A DNA stretch of 64,000 nucleotides from Cryobacterium sp. PH31-O1 (lineage in GTDB: Bacteria > Actinomycetota > Actinomycetes > Actinomycetales > Microbacteriaceae), in NCBI RefSeq assembly GCF_030063455.1, contig NZ_JASITB010000001.1:902965-966964 (forward strand). Direction: 5' to 3'. The notes beneath the pieces are model-generated. The model was not told the DNA's origin. It saw only the letters and a program-made list of their open reading frames with translations, and ran no database searches. Positions 1 through 7,835 of the stretch are shown here, in pieces (the stretch's first letter is position 1; each line of letters opens with the position of its first letter). Both the position numbers and the translations under genes were made by a program.

Positions 1-2
1 CG

Positions 3-314
3 GGCCTGTCGATCCCGCAGGCCGATTTCAAGTACGACGAAGCCGCCGACCTGGCGCGTGAGCGTCAACGGGAGATCGAAGTGCAGATCCGCTCGGCCAA
101 GCGCACATTGGCAACCTCGGGCGATCCGGTCACCGCGCAGAGGGCCAAGCGGAAGATCGCCGCGAAACAGGCCCAACTTCGTGACCACCTCGACGCGACC
201 GGCCGCAAGCGAGCCTCCTACCGCGAGCAACTCCACTTCGCTGACGGCGGCCAAGTCGCATCATCCGCCGGCATCCGACCGCGAGCTGCACCGGCACAGC
301 TCGCATCCGCATAA
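3..314 (+). CDS. Phage minor capsid protein, C-terminal part (5' end outside window)
   Basis: The frame is open from the window edge and stops at TAA 312-314, giving about 103 residues. The fragment is strongly charged and helical, with motifs such as DEAADLARERQREIE, IRSAKR, KIAAKQAQLRDHL and YREQL. This arrangement matches the C-terminal end of the 'phage minor capsid protein 2' family, a portal-associated internal head protein in siphoviruses. It is read from frame 3, and the ATG at 81 is internal. The downstream genes are small head-completion proteins, which agrees with a head-module position. The family call rests on remembered pattern similarity; the catalytic or MuF part, if there is one, lies outside the window. 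Confidence 0.6.
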   Translation, partial: GLSIPQADFKYDEAADLARERQREIEVQIRSAKRTLATSGDPVTAQRAKRKIAAKQAQLRDHLDATGRKRASYREQLHFADGGQVASSAGIRPRAAPAQLASA

Positions 315-384
315 CCCCACAATCTCCACGTCGTGTCTGGCCCTGTCACGGGCACGGCGTGGGCCAACCAGATCGGAGGCACTC

Positions 385-753
385 GTGGCCAAGTACCGCA
401 AGAAGCCCATCATTGTCGAGGCCCAGCAGTGGACCGGCGACAACATCAACGACCTGTGGGAATGGGTGAGCGCCGAGTTCCTATGCGGGCCACTCGCTGC
501 GGAACCTGCGGTCGGCCCGGACTCGCTCGGCAGGGCATGCCCGGCACAACCGGCGCGGCCCGCCCGCTTGTACGTCGCCGCGAATGACGCGTGGCTCGAC
601 ATCGAGGTAGGCGAGTGGATCATCCTTGATGCGCTCGGCTTCTACCCGTGCAAGCCCGGCATCTTCGCCGTGACCTACGAGGCCATCGAGCACAAACGCG
701 AGATCCACGCCTACGGGCAGCCCGTCGTCACCGAGACCACCGAAGAGGCATAA
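385..753 (+). CDS. Small phage head-region protein (KYRKKP family), 122 aa
   Basis: It starts at GTG 385 with a GGAGG ribosome-binding site at 375-379, and begins VAKYRKKPIIVEAQQW. Short proteins opening with 'KYRKKPV(V)VEA.QW' are very common in phages of Gram-positive bacteria and lack an assigned function. The middle has a Cys-containing insertion (FLCGPLAAEP, LGRACPAQPARPARLYV), followed by a beta-rich tail with DIEVGEWIILDALGFYPC. The gene is in the head-completion block, directly before an 88-residue protein that starts two bases after its stop. Function unknown. Confidence 0.7.
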   Translation: MAKYRKKPIIVEAQQWTGDNINDLWEWVSAEFLCGPLAAEPAVGPDSLGRACPAQPARPARLYVAANDAWLDIEVGEWIILDALGFYPCKPGIFAVTYEAIEHKREIHAYGQPVVTETTEEA

Positions 754-754
754 C

Positions 755-1021
755 ATGACCCGCATCAAGCACCCCAACCCGCAGGACGGCACCTTCACTG
801 ACCGGATCGGTGGCGTCATCTTCCACGATGGGTACGCCGAGGTTGACCTGACCCACGACGAGAACCTCGCCGACGCCTACAGAATGCACGGCTATGAGGT
901 CGAAGAGGTCACCAAGCTGCCTGTTCAACTCGACGGCACCGGCGACGACCTCCCTGAGTACGTCGACGGCGACACCACCGAGAAGACCTCGCCTGCTCGC
1001 CGCCGGAAGGCGCAGCAGTGA
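755..1021 (+). CDS. Small phage head-region protein, 88 aa
   Basis: ATG 755 follows the upstream stop by one base, so the pair is probably translationally coupled. The protein is acidic (FHDGYAEVDLTHDENLADAYRMHGYEVEEV) and ends in a basic tail, SPARRRKAQQ. I do not recognise a named family. Position between the minor capsid gene and the head-tail connector suggests a head-decoration or connector accessory role, which is inference. Its stop TGA overlaps the GTG start of the next gene by four bases. Confidence 0.65.
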   Translation: MTRIKHPNPQDGTFTDRIGGVIFHDGYAEVDLTHDENLADAYRMHGYEVEEVTKLPVQLDGTGDDLPEYVDGDTTEKTSPARRRKAQQ

Positions 1022-1437
1022 CTCAGCGAGTCTTCGCTACGACCGCCGACTTCGCCCGGCTCGCCGAGGATCCGTTCGAGGGCGACGACACGAAGCTCGG
1101 CAAACGGCTCCGCTCTGCATCCATTGAGGTAGAGAAGCTCACCCGCATGGCCGTGTACGACGTCGACGACGACGGCTATCCCACCAGCGCTGACCTGACA
1201 GAAGCCTTCGCGGAGGCTACCTGCGCAATCACGGAGTACTGGCAAGAGACCGACGATCCCACCGGTGCAGAGGCAGCGCAGGGCGCCGTCAAGATCGGAT
1301 CCGTGTCTCTCGGCACAGCCAGTTCGGCAGCGTCCGCCGGTGAATCCTCCATGGAAAAGCTGCAGAAGCGCATCGGCTCCAAAGCCATCGATATCTTGAC
1401 GACCGCAGGACTCCGCTCCTCGACCGTCTCCCACTAG
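1018..1437 (+). CDS. Head-tail connector (adaptor) protein, 139 aa
   Basis: It starts at GTG 1018, overlapping the upstream TGA. Helical protein with FATTADFARLAEDP near the start, RLRSASIEVEKLTR in the middle, and EAFAEATCAITEYW; this pattern is typical of the gp6/gp15-like adaptor proteins that dock under the portal ring. Length of 139 residues fits the class. The C-terminus has SLGTASSAASAGESSMEKLQKRIGSKAIDILTTAGL, like other actinophage connectors. The family call is by pattern and position, not by alignment. Confidence 0.65.
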   Translation: MTQRVFATTADFARLAEDPFEGDDTKLGKRLRSASIEVEKLTRMAVYDVDDDGYPTSADLTEAFAEATCAITEYWQETDDPTGAEAAQGAVKIGSVSLGTASSAASAGESSMEKLQKRIGSKAIDILTTAGLRSSTVSH

Positions 1438-1466
1438 CGATCAGGTAGAATTGTTATACACAAGAC

Positions 1467-1495
1467 CCCCGCATCTGCGCTAACAGACCGGGGGC
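1467..1495. other. Hairpin upstream of the HNH endonuclease gene
   Basis: CCCCCG at 1467-1472 can pair with CGGGGG at 1490-1495 across an 18-base loop. It sits in the 83-base AT-richer gap between the connector gene and the HNH gene, after a TATAC-containing stretch at 1456-1460. Free-standing phage HNH genes are often preceded by such short G/C hairpins. It may act as a terminator or translation regulator for the inserted gene; that role is inferred. Confidence 0.4.
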
Positions 1496-1520
1496 ATGAC
1501 CAACTCGGTAAGGAGTTGAT

Positions 1521-2126
1521 GTGGATAATCGTACCTGTTCCATTCCGGACTGTGACCAACCAGTCCGAGGACGCGGATGGTGTTCATCGCACTACGCCAG
1601 GTGGCGTACGTCTGGCGACGTTCGACCGGACCTACCGATCGGAAGCCGACCCGTTGTAACGGCTATGGACAAGCTACTGCTGGCTGGATGGACGGTAACT
1701 CCCGCTGGATGCTGGATAACTAAGCTGCGGATCGGCGGCACAGGTTACGGGCTCGCTACAAGTTCTGGCAGTCGAAAGAATCGAAAGACGTACGCTGCTC
1801 ATCGCCTCATGTTTGAGCACCATTTCCGAAAACTCGGTCCCGGTGAAGAGGTTTTACACCGATGCGACAACCCAGCATGCATCAACCCGGACGACCTTTT
1901 CGTAGGAAGTCAGGACGACAACATGAAGGACATGGTTTCGAAAAATCGGAGCATGTTTGGTGAGCGCCAGCACCTACACAAGCTGACTGAAGATCAGGTT
2001 GTCACGATTCGCGCTCTCTATGCAGGTGGCAACATGACCCAGCAAGATCTGGCTGACCAGTTTGGCGTGCAGCGCACGACCATCGGCAGGGTTGTTCGCC
2101 GTAAGACGTGGCTTCGCGCCGCATGA
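1521..2126 (+). CDS. HNH homing endonuclease with zinc finger and HTH domain, 201 aa
   Basis: It starts at GTG 1521 with AAGGAG at 1510-1515. Three parts can be read. An N-terminal zinc-binding motif (CSIPDCDQPV...WCSSHYARW, residues 5-31) comes first. An HNH_3-type nuclease core follows, with AAHRLMFEHHF, EEVLHRCDNPACINPDDLFVGSQDDN at about residues 93-135. A C-terminal helix-turn-helix (LTEDQVVTIRALYAGGNMTQQDLADQFGVQRTTIGRVV) is probably the DNA-targeting module. The stretch is visibly less GC-rich than its neighbours and splits the connector genes, so it looks like a mobile free-standing homing endonuclease gene rather than a structural gene. Confidence 0.9.
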   Translation: MDNRTCSIPDCDQPVRGRGWCSSHYARWRTSGDVRPDLPIGSRPVVTAMDKLLLAGWTVTPAGCWITKLRIGGTGYGLATSSGSRKNRKTYAAHRLMFEHHFRKLGPGEEVLHRCDNPACINPDDLFVGSQDDNMKDMVSKNRSMFGERQHLHKLTEDQVVTIRALYAGGNMTQQDLADQFGVQRTTIGRVVRRKTWLRAA

Positions 2127-2142
2127 ACTGAGGAGAAGCCCC

Positions 2143-2484
2143 ATGGCCCGACTACGCGCCCGGCATTTACCCCACCGCATCGACATCACCCGGCTGATCG
2201 GCGAGGGCGCTGAGGGGCAGACGTGGGGCACCCCCGAACTCGCTCGGCCAGCGTATGTCGAGCAGAAATCGCGCCTCGTCGTTGACCGGCGCTCGTCATC
2301 GCCAACTGCCGGGCAAGAGGTCACCTCAACCGCGTTCGTCGTTCTGCTGCTCATCGATGACGTGCTGCCTGCGTCGCTCGTCACCGTCTGGAAAGGCACC
2401 TCACGAGAACGGCAGTCGGAAGTCATCGACTCCGCGCTGTTCGAATATCGCGGGGCACCGAGTCACATCGAGCTTTATCTCTGA
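2143..2484 (+). CDS. Head-closure / head-tail joining protein, 113 aa
   Basis: It starts at ATG 2143 behind AGGAG at 2131-2135. The protein begins MARLRARHLPHRIDITR and contains YVEQKSRLVVDRRSS, TSTAFVVLLLIDDVLPASLVTVW and ends SHIELYL. The opening 'HR(I/V)xI.R' followed by a beta barrel is typical of the stopper or head-closure proteins that come after the adaptor. Before insertion of the HNH gene it would have followed the adaptor gene directly. Assignment by position and pattern. Confidence 0.6.
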   Translation: MARLRARHLPHRIDITRLIGEGAEGQTWGTPELARPAYVEQKSRLVVDRRSSSPTAGQEVTSTAFVVLLLIDDVLPASLVTVWKGTSRERQSEVIDSALFEYRGAPSHIELYL

Positions 2485-2499
2485 AACCGGGAGGCCACC

Positions 2500-2892
2500 A
2501 TGGGCGTTCGCGTCTCCGTCAACTTCACCAGCGAATTCGGCCAAATCACGGACGGCATCCTCGCCGGATTCGTGACGGGCCAGAACAAGGCTGCCGAACG
2601 GCTGCTCGCCCTGTCCGCCTCCGAAGTGCCCATGGACGACAACGGCACGCTTCTAGCCTCGGGTCAGGTCGATCCTGCCGCGACACCAGGCGATGATGCG
2701 TCCGTCGTCTACGACGCCCCCTACGCGACCCGCTGGCATGAGGATGGCGCGCTCGTCGACTCTCTCGGTCGCCGATACGCCGGCAACTCCGACTTCCAGA
2801 ACGGCCGCAAGTCGCACTACCTATCCGACCCCGCCCTGAAGAACGCCGACGAGCTCGGCAAGATCATCGCGACGGAGGCCTCACGTGGCTGA
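2500..2892 (+). CDS. Tail-completion / minor capsid-type protein (HK97 gp10-like), 130 aa
   Basis: ATG 2500, with GGGAGG at 2490-2495. Helical N-terminus (VNFTSEFGQITDGILAGFVTGQNKAAERLLALSASEVPMDDNGTL) followed by SVVYDAPYATRWHEDGALVDS and a C-terminal helical DPALKNADELGKIIATEA. 'DAPYA.R.HE' after a self-associating helix is the usual layout of gp10-like tail-completion or Gram-positive 'minor capsid' proteins acting at the head-tail joint. It overlaps the next gene by eight bases. Confidence 0.65.
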   Translation: MGVRVSVNFTSEFGQITDGILAGFVTGQNKAAERLLALSASEVPMDDNGTLLASGQVDPAATPGDDASVVYDAPYATRWHEDGALVDSLGRRYAGNSDFQNGRKSHYLSDPALKNADELGKIIATEASRG

Positions 2893-3322
2893 CCCCACCT
2901 CCTACGCACTCCTCTTTCGCCGCGCCCTCGCACAGCACCTCGAAGATGCCGGATGCGCCGTGTACCGCGACGACGGCACCGACTATCTCGCCACCGAGCG
3001 GGGCATCTACACCAACGGCCCCGACATGCCCACCGCTCCCGGGTCGGACAACGCGCTCGTGATCACCTCGCTTACCCCGATCCCTGATGGCCGCGCCAAC
3101 ATGCTCTACCGGGTGCAGGTCATGACCCGGCTGAAGGGCAGCAGCATCGCCGCCGAGAACTGGGCCGCACTGATCACCAGTGCGATCGACCAGAAGCAGA
3201 ACATCCCGCCCGGGCACAACATCGCCTGGGCAGAGCTGTTCTCTGAGGTCGCGTTCACTGCTGATTCCTCCGGCCGGCGCGCGACGTCGCAGACCTTCCA
3301 TTTCATGGGCCGTCGCCCGTAA
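2885..3322 (+). CDS. Tail terminator protein, 145 aa
   Basis: It starts at GTG 2885, inside the end of the preceding gene. The N-terminal helix (SYALLFRRALAQHLEDAG) is followed by strands with VYRDDGTDYLATERGIYTNG, PDMPTAPGSDNALVITSL, and MLYRVQVMTRLKG, and a helix AAENWAALITSAID. This alpha/beta layout and length match phage tail terminator or 'minor capsid protein' ring proteins that cap the tail tube. Next comes the major tail protein, as expected for siphoviruses. Confidence 0.65.
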   Translation: MADPTSYALLFRRALAQHLEDAGCAVYRDDGTDYLATERGIYTNGPDMPTAPGSDNALVITSLTPIPDGRANMLYRVQVMTRLKGSSIAAENWAALITSAIDQKQNIPPGHNIAWAELFSEVAFTADSSGRRATSQTFHFMGRRP

Positions 3323-3396
3323 CCCCACCCCCACACTCCCCACACTCGTGGGGTTCGTCGGCATGCCCGGCACCACCCCCAATTGGAGAACAGATT

Positions 3397-4143
3397 ATGA
3401 GCACAACCATGTTTGACGCCGAGGTCCCCACTGCGGGAACCATCGCCCTCGCCCACGAAGAGATCCTGCGCATCAAGCGCGCTGGAACCTTTGAGAACGT
3501 CTCCGGCGACATCAACGCCCTCGTCAACACGCCCACCCCGATCACCGTCGCCCGTGAGGCATACGGGCTGAAGGGCACCGACTCCATCTCGGTGATCGGC
3601 TACAACCAGATCATCACCTTCACCGTGGAGGGCATCCGCGACAACCTCGGCCGCATCGCCCAGGCATGGCTCGTCAGCCTGCTCAACGTCGCACGATCGA
3701 CGGGCGCTGCGAACAAGGTGAGCGCGCAGACCTTCGACGCGAAGGATGAAAACCTCATCGCTCTCGAAGGCAGCTACTCGGTGGCCGCGGTCAAGTCCAC
3801 CACCGGATTCAAGGACAAGTTCGTGTGGACCTTCACCCTCACGAACGATGGCCCCGTCGCGCAGATCACCTCGCCGATCGCCGGCACGGGCATCCCTGTA
3901 CTCGACTCGGCCCTGCCCAGTGGCGCAGTTGCCAGCGCCAACGTGTACGTGCGTGGGTACAACGTCGGCGCCATCACCGCAGCGACTGTTGGCGGTGTCG
4001 CAGTGACGTCGATCTCGCAAATCCCCAACGAGCCGAACATCGTCGTGATCGAACTGCCGACCGGCACCGCAGGGTCTGCGCCCATCGTGCTGACGAATGC
4101 CGCCGGCGCATCGACGTCGTTCCCTTACATCCGCGCGGTTTAG
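3397..4143 (+). CDS. Major tail protein with C-terminal Ig-like (IPT/TIG) domain, 248 aa
   Basis: ATG 3397 after GGAGAA at 3384-3389. Residues 1-150 are a beta-rich tail-tube domain (MSTTMFDAEVPTAGTIA, VNTPTPITVAREAYGLKG, FKDKFVWTFTLTNDGPVAQITSP). Residues from about 160 form a separate module: ASANVYVRGYNVGAITAATVGG, then VTSISQIPNEPNIVVIELP, then APIVLTNAAGAS. This is the signature of an IPT/TIG-type immunoglobulin fold, which often decorates the outside of tail tubes and may bind cell-surface sugars. The position just upstream of the tail chaperones supports the tube assignment. Confidence 0.8.
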   Translation: MSTTMFDAEVPTAGTIALAHEEILRIKRAGTFENVSGDINALVNTPTPITVAREAYGLKGTDSISVIGYNQIITFTVEGIRDNLGRIAQAWLVSLLNVARSTGAANKVSAQTFDAKDENLIALEGSYSVAAVKSTTGFKDKFVWTFTLTNDGPVAQITSPIAGTGIPVLDSALPSGAVASANVYVRGYNVGAITAATVGGVAVTSISQIPNEPNIVVIELPTGTAGSAPIVLTNAAGASTSFPYIRAV

Positions 4144-4212
4144 TCCATCGCCCGGCGGTCGTCACGGGCCGCCGGGCACCCACCACCCACACCTTCTGAC
4201 AGGGAGAACATC

Positions 4213-4740
4213 ATGATCAACGCAACACTTCAAGGCCGCAACCTCGCCATCCACATGGACGGCATCGAGGAAGACTTCATCATCCCGCCGCTGAATGGGC
4301 GCAAGGGCCAAGACCTCACCGACCGCTTCATCAACATCGCTGCCGGGAATCTCAGTCCCGAGAACACCGACCAGATGATGCGAGATGCCGTCGGAGACGC
4401 CGTATATGAGCGCGTGCAGGACGAACTCAGTCTCAGCGAGGGTGAATCCATCCTGCTCCCCGCGCTGTACTGGCAGACGGTCCTAGGCCTCGATGGCGTC
4501 AACGCCTACATCTCCGGCGGTGAAGGCATCGCCGGCGCAAAAAAAGCACTCGAGCTCCTGATCTGGACTTTGGGGATCTCACCAACGCAGACCGCGCCCA
4601 GTGGGGCATTGGAGAGCCTGATCCAGAAACCGGGACTTACCCCGCCTACCGGAGTGAGTACTACGAACGTCGACAAGCTGCCAGTGAGCAAGCGGTCACG
4701 GGATCAGAACCCCAAGAGGGCAGCAGCCTCACCGCAGTAG
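4213..4740 (+). CDS. Tail assembly chaperone, short (zero-frame) product, 175 aa
   Basis: ATG 4213 behind AGGGAGAA at 4200-4207. This is the 'G' product of a G/GT pair lying between the major tail protein and the tape measure. The body is acidic and helical (RKGQDLTDRFINIAAGNLSPENTDQMMRDAVGDAV). At codons 110-111 it reads KK from a run of seven A (4539-4545), where a fraction of ribosomes should slip. The zero-frame C-terminus beyond this point (ALELLIWTLGIS..., KRSRDQNPKRAAASPQ) is probably a less conserved extension. Confidence 0.85.
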   Translation: MINATLQGRNLAIHMDGIEEDFIIPPLNGRKGQDLTDRFINIAAGNLSPENTDQMMRDAVGDAVYERVQDELSLSEGESILLPALYWQTVLGLDGVNAYISGGEGIAGAKKALELLIWTLGISPTQTAPSGALESLIQKPGLTPPTGVSTTNVDKLPVSKRSRDQNPKRAAASPQ

Positions 4741-5009
4741 CGCTCTGGTCGATCGTCCTCCCCCAGCTACAGGGCGAGGTCGAACTCGACCTCATTCAGC
4801 ATTCCCTCACTCCGGATCTTGACCTGGCGCTCGAAGCGCGCACATGGCATTTCATCCGTTCCGCGATCAACCGCCTCCTCGATTCCGACACGGACTCGTG
4901 GCTCAAGAAAGAGGTGACGGCTTATGTCCGCATTCAACGCCGGAGCGATCCAGTTCCTGATCCAAGCGGTCGGCGCGGAGGTCTTCAAACGGGATCTGAA
5001 CGAAGCTGA
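4213..5009 (+). CDS. Tail assembly chaperone, long (-1 frameshift) fusion product
   Basis: This is the predicted 'GT' fusion: codons 4213-4545 in frame zero, then a -1 slip on A AAA AAA G at 4539-4545 and reading of the -1 frame from AGC 4545-4547 to TGA 5007-5009. I translated the -1 frame and it has no stop for 154 codons. It encodes a sensible acidic protein (DFGDLTNADRAQWGIG, EYYERRQAASEQAV, LTAVALWSIVLPQLQ, ARTWHFIRSAINRLLDSDTD). The end overlaps the tape measure start by 86 bases. The geometry matches the conserved lambda G/GT arrangement; the product chaperones the tape measure during tail assembly. Confidence 0.85.
4539..4545 (+). promoter_or_regulatory. Programmed -1 ribosomal frameshift slippery site A AAA AAA
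   Basis: Seven A residues lie exactly in X XXY YYZ phase: codon GCA ends at 4539, AAA 4540-4542, AAA 4543-4545, then GCA. Both tRNA-Lys anticodons can re-pair after a one-base backward slip. The -1 frame is open for the next 154 codons, whereas the zero frame stops at 4740. Confidence 0.85.
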
Positions 5010-7833
5010 CAAGGCTGTAGCAGCCCTCGGCGCATCGTCTGAGACCGCGGCGAAGAAGGTCGCACCCGTCGGCGAGCAGGTCGATAAGACCGGCAAGGCT
5101 GCCCAGGCTGCGAAAGCTCCGCTCGATGGGGTCAGTACCGCGACGAAGAAAATGGGCGACGAGAACGCCACGGCCGCGCCCAAGGTCAAGCTGACCGCAA
5201 AAGAGATCGACGAGCTCAAGAAGAAGTCCGACGACGCCGGCCGCCTCATCGGTACCGCTGCTATCGGCATCGGTGTGGCCATCGCTGCCATGGCTACCAT
5301 CGCGATAGGCACCTACGCCAAGTTCGATGAGGCTAGCTCCAAGACCGCCGCCGCGACCATGGCGACACGGGAGCAGCAGGACCTCCTCAAGAAGTCTGCG
5401 ATCGAGCAGGGTGCCGCGTCGATCTACTCAGCGAAGGAAGCCGCCGACGCACAGACCGAACTGGCCAAGGCGGGCGTGTCCGTCAATGACATCCTCGCTG
5501 GTGGCCTGAAGGGATCTCTGGCTCTCGCCGCCGCAGGTGAACTGGAAGTAGCCCGCGCCGCTGAAATTGCGGCTACCACGCTCACAGTGTTCGGGCTGAA
5601 GGGTGACCAGGCAGGGCATGTTGCTGACCTCCTCGCCGCCGGCGCGGGCAAGGCGCAGGGTTCCGTCGAAGACCTCTCTCTCGGACTCGGTTATGTGGGT
5701 GTCAGCTTCGCCCGCCTCAACATCCCCCTCGAAGACACCGTTGGCACGCTGGCACTGCTGGCAGCAAACGGCCTGCTGGGTGAGAAGGCCGGCACGGGAC
5801 TACGCAGCGTCATCTCATCCCTCACCGCTCCCGTTGCCAAAGGCTCTGAGGTGATGAAGCAGTACAACATCGACGTGTTCGACGCGCAGGGCAACTTCAT
5901 CGGCATGCAGGGCGCTGCCCAGGAATTGCAGGACGGACTCGGCGGGCTCGACGAACAGACCCGGTCTGCTGCACTCGGCGCCATCTTCGGCGCGGAAGCT
6001 GCGAGCGCTGCAGGCATCCTCTACAAGTCCGGCGCGAAGGGCGTCAAGGAGTGGACTGACAACGTCGATGACCAGGGGTTCGCGGCCGAGCAGGCCGCGA
6101 TGAAGACCGACAACCTCATGGGCGACATCGAGCTTCTCGGCGGTTCTATCGACTCCATTCTGATCAAGACTGGCGGTCAGGCCAACGGGGTTCTGCGCGA
6201 CATGGTGCAGATCCTCATCGGCCTCACTGACTGGTATGGCTCGCTTGACGATGGTGCGCAAGGTGCCGCTCTAGCAATCGGCATTGGAACCGCAGCCGTG
6301 CTTCTGCTTGGTGGGACATTCCTGATCGCCGTCCCGAAGATCGTGGCATTCCGTGCCGCACTGACGACTCTGAATACCACGATGAAGGGTACAGCTGTCG
6401 CCGGAGGTGCTATCGGTCTTGCCGTCACCGCTGCGGCTATCGTGCTGGGGATCTTCGCCTCACGCCAGGCAGAGGCCAAAGCTAAGGTCGATTCCTTCAC
6501 GGATTCGCTAGAAGCGAGCACTGGAGCTTTCACGGACAACACGCGCCAGCAGGTAATCAACTCGATCAAAGGTACGGACGCAGCAAAGATCGCCAAGCTG
6601 ATGGGGATATCCCTCGGAGACCTAACGAATGCGGCTCTCGGCAATGCCGATGCAATCGAAAGCGTGAACGGCAAGCTGACCGAGTACCGCAAAAAACAGG
6701 ACGAAGCTGGCGGCCCATTCACTAGCTCCATGGCCGAGAAGACATTTACCGACATCGAAAACCTCATCTCCAACACCTCTGAATCTCTCGCAGATTCAAA
6801 GGTCGCATGGCAGGAGAACAGGGATGCCATGGGTGAATCCACAGATGTCGCCGATGAGGCTGTGCCTGTGTATGAGGATGTGAAAGAGTCCGTCGATGGG
6901 GTCATCACTTCCATTAGCGACCTCATCACAGAGCTGGACGATGTCAACGGCAAGCACCTCGACAGTCGAGAAGCTGCCCGCCAGCTTGAGCAGTCCTACC
7001 GCGATTTCGATGCGGCGCTGGAAGAGAACGGCGCGCACCTCAACGCTGCCGGTACCGACCTCGACATCACTACGGAGAAAGGCTCTGCCCTACAGGGCGC
7101 GCTCGATGCCATCGCGGATAGTGCGATGGAGTCTGGGCAGTCGATCCTCGATTCAAAGGGCAGCTACGAGGAGTATCGGACGTCGCTCGAGACGAGCCGT
7201 GAATCCCTCCTGACCCGCATCGGTGACCTTGGAATTACTGGCCAAGCTGCTGAGGACCTCGCAACAGAGATCCTAAAGATCCCGACCAAAACGGAATGGG
7301 ACATGCAGGTCAATACCGATGTCGCGAACGCGAAGATCGCGGCTACGAAGCTCGCTCTTGATACTTTCCTGACCAAGTACAACGCCGCACCCGCGAGTGC
7401 ACGTTTAGGTCCCGGTATCTCATCTGGCGGAATGTGGCAGAAAGATTTGTATCAGGCCGACGGCGGGAAGGTTGACTTCTACGCCGGAGGTGGCCGCAGC
7501 GAGAACCATGTCGCGCAGTTCGCTCGTGCCGGCACAATGCGGGTCTGGGCCGAGCCGGAAACGGGCGGTGAATGGTACATCCCAGCATCGCCTGCGAAAC
7601 GTCCGCGATCGATGCAGATCCTCGCATCGGCAGCCAATGAATTCGGCTACCAGTTGGTTCCATCAGGGTCTCCGGCATTTGCTGATGGCGGTCGCACTGC
7701 TGCAGGTCGCGCACCGGGCGCAAGCGCGGCAGGTCCAAAGGTAGAGATCAACGTCACTACGCCACCCAATGAAGATCCGCGCATTCTTGCGAAGCAGATT
7801 GCCCGCGAGTTCACCAGAGAAATGGCCGGTTGA
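4924..7833 (+). CDS. Tail tape measure protein, 969 aa
   Basis: ATG 4924, nested in the end of the frameshifted chaperone frame. Largest gene between the chaperones and the distal tail gene. The N-terminus is coiled and charged (FKRDLNEADKAVAALGASSETAAKK). Three hydrophobic segments lie near residues 108-130, 446-475 and 489-513. Residues around 150-370 carry the core pattern of TP901-type tape measures (EQGAASIYSAKEAADAQTELAKAGVSVNDIL, ALAAAGELEVARAAEIAATTLTVFGL, GLLGEKAGTGLRSVISSL). The C-terminus has KVDFYAGGGRSENHVAQFARAGTMRVWAEPETGGEWYIP. It sets tail length and is ejected with DNA. Confidence 0.95.
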   Translation: MSAFNAGAIQFLIQAVGAEVFKRDLNEADKAVAALGASSETAAKKVAPVGEQVDKTGKAAQAAKAPLDGVSTATKKMGDENATAAPKVKLTAKEIDELKKKSDDAGRLIGTAAIGIGVAIAAMATIAIGTYAKFDEASSKTAAATMATREQQDLLKKSAIEQGAASIYSAKEAADAQTELAKAGVSVNDILAGGLKGSLALAAAGELEVARAAEIAATTLTVFGLKGDQAGHVADLLAAGAGKAQGSVEDLSLGLGYVGVSFARLNIPLEDTVGTLALLAANGLLGEKAGTGLRSVISSLTAPVAKGSEVMKQYNIDVFDAQGNFIGMQGAAQELQDGLGGLDEQTRSAALGAIFGAEAASAAGILYKSGAKGVKEWTDNVDDQGFAAEQAAMKTDNLMGDIELLGGSIDSILIKTGGQANGVLRDMVQILIGLTDWYGSLDDGAQGAALAIGIGTAAVLLLGGTFLIAVPKIVAFRAALTTLNTTMKGTAVAGGAIGLAVTAAAIVLGIFASRQAEAKAKVDSFTDSLEASTGAFTDNTRQQVINSIKGTDAAKIAKLMGISLGDLTNAALGNADAIESVNGKLTEYRKKQDEAGGPFTSSMAEKTFTDIENLISNTSESLADSKVAWQENRDAMGESTDVADEAVPVYEDVKESVDGVITSISDLITELDDVNGKHLDSREAARQLEQSYRDFDAALEENGAHLNAAGTDLDITTEKGSALQGALDAIADSAMESGQSILDSKGSYEEYRTSLETSRESLLTRIGDLGITGQAAEDLATEILKIPTKTEWDMQVNTDVANAKIAATKLALDTFLTKYNAAPASARLGPGISSGGMWQKDLYQADGGKVDFYAGGGRSENHVAQFARAGTMRVWAEPETGGEWYIPASPAKRPRSMQILASAANEFGYQLVPSGSPAFADGGRTAAGRAPGASAAGPKVEINVTTPPNEDPRILAKQIAREFTREMAG

Positions 7834-7835
7834 CG

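Noticed and set aside
4539..4545. Seven-A run as a sequencing error in the chaperone gene
   Set aside because: The run is in exact slippery phase, both frames encode sensible protein, and the overlap with the tape measure matches the conserved phage layout.
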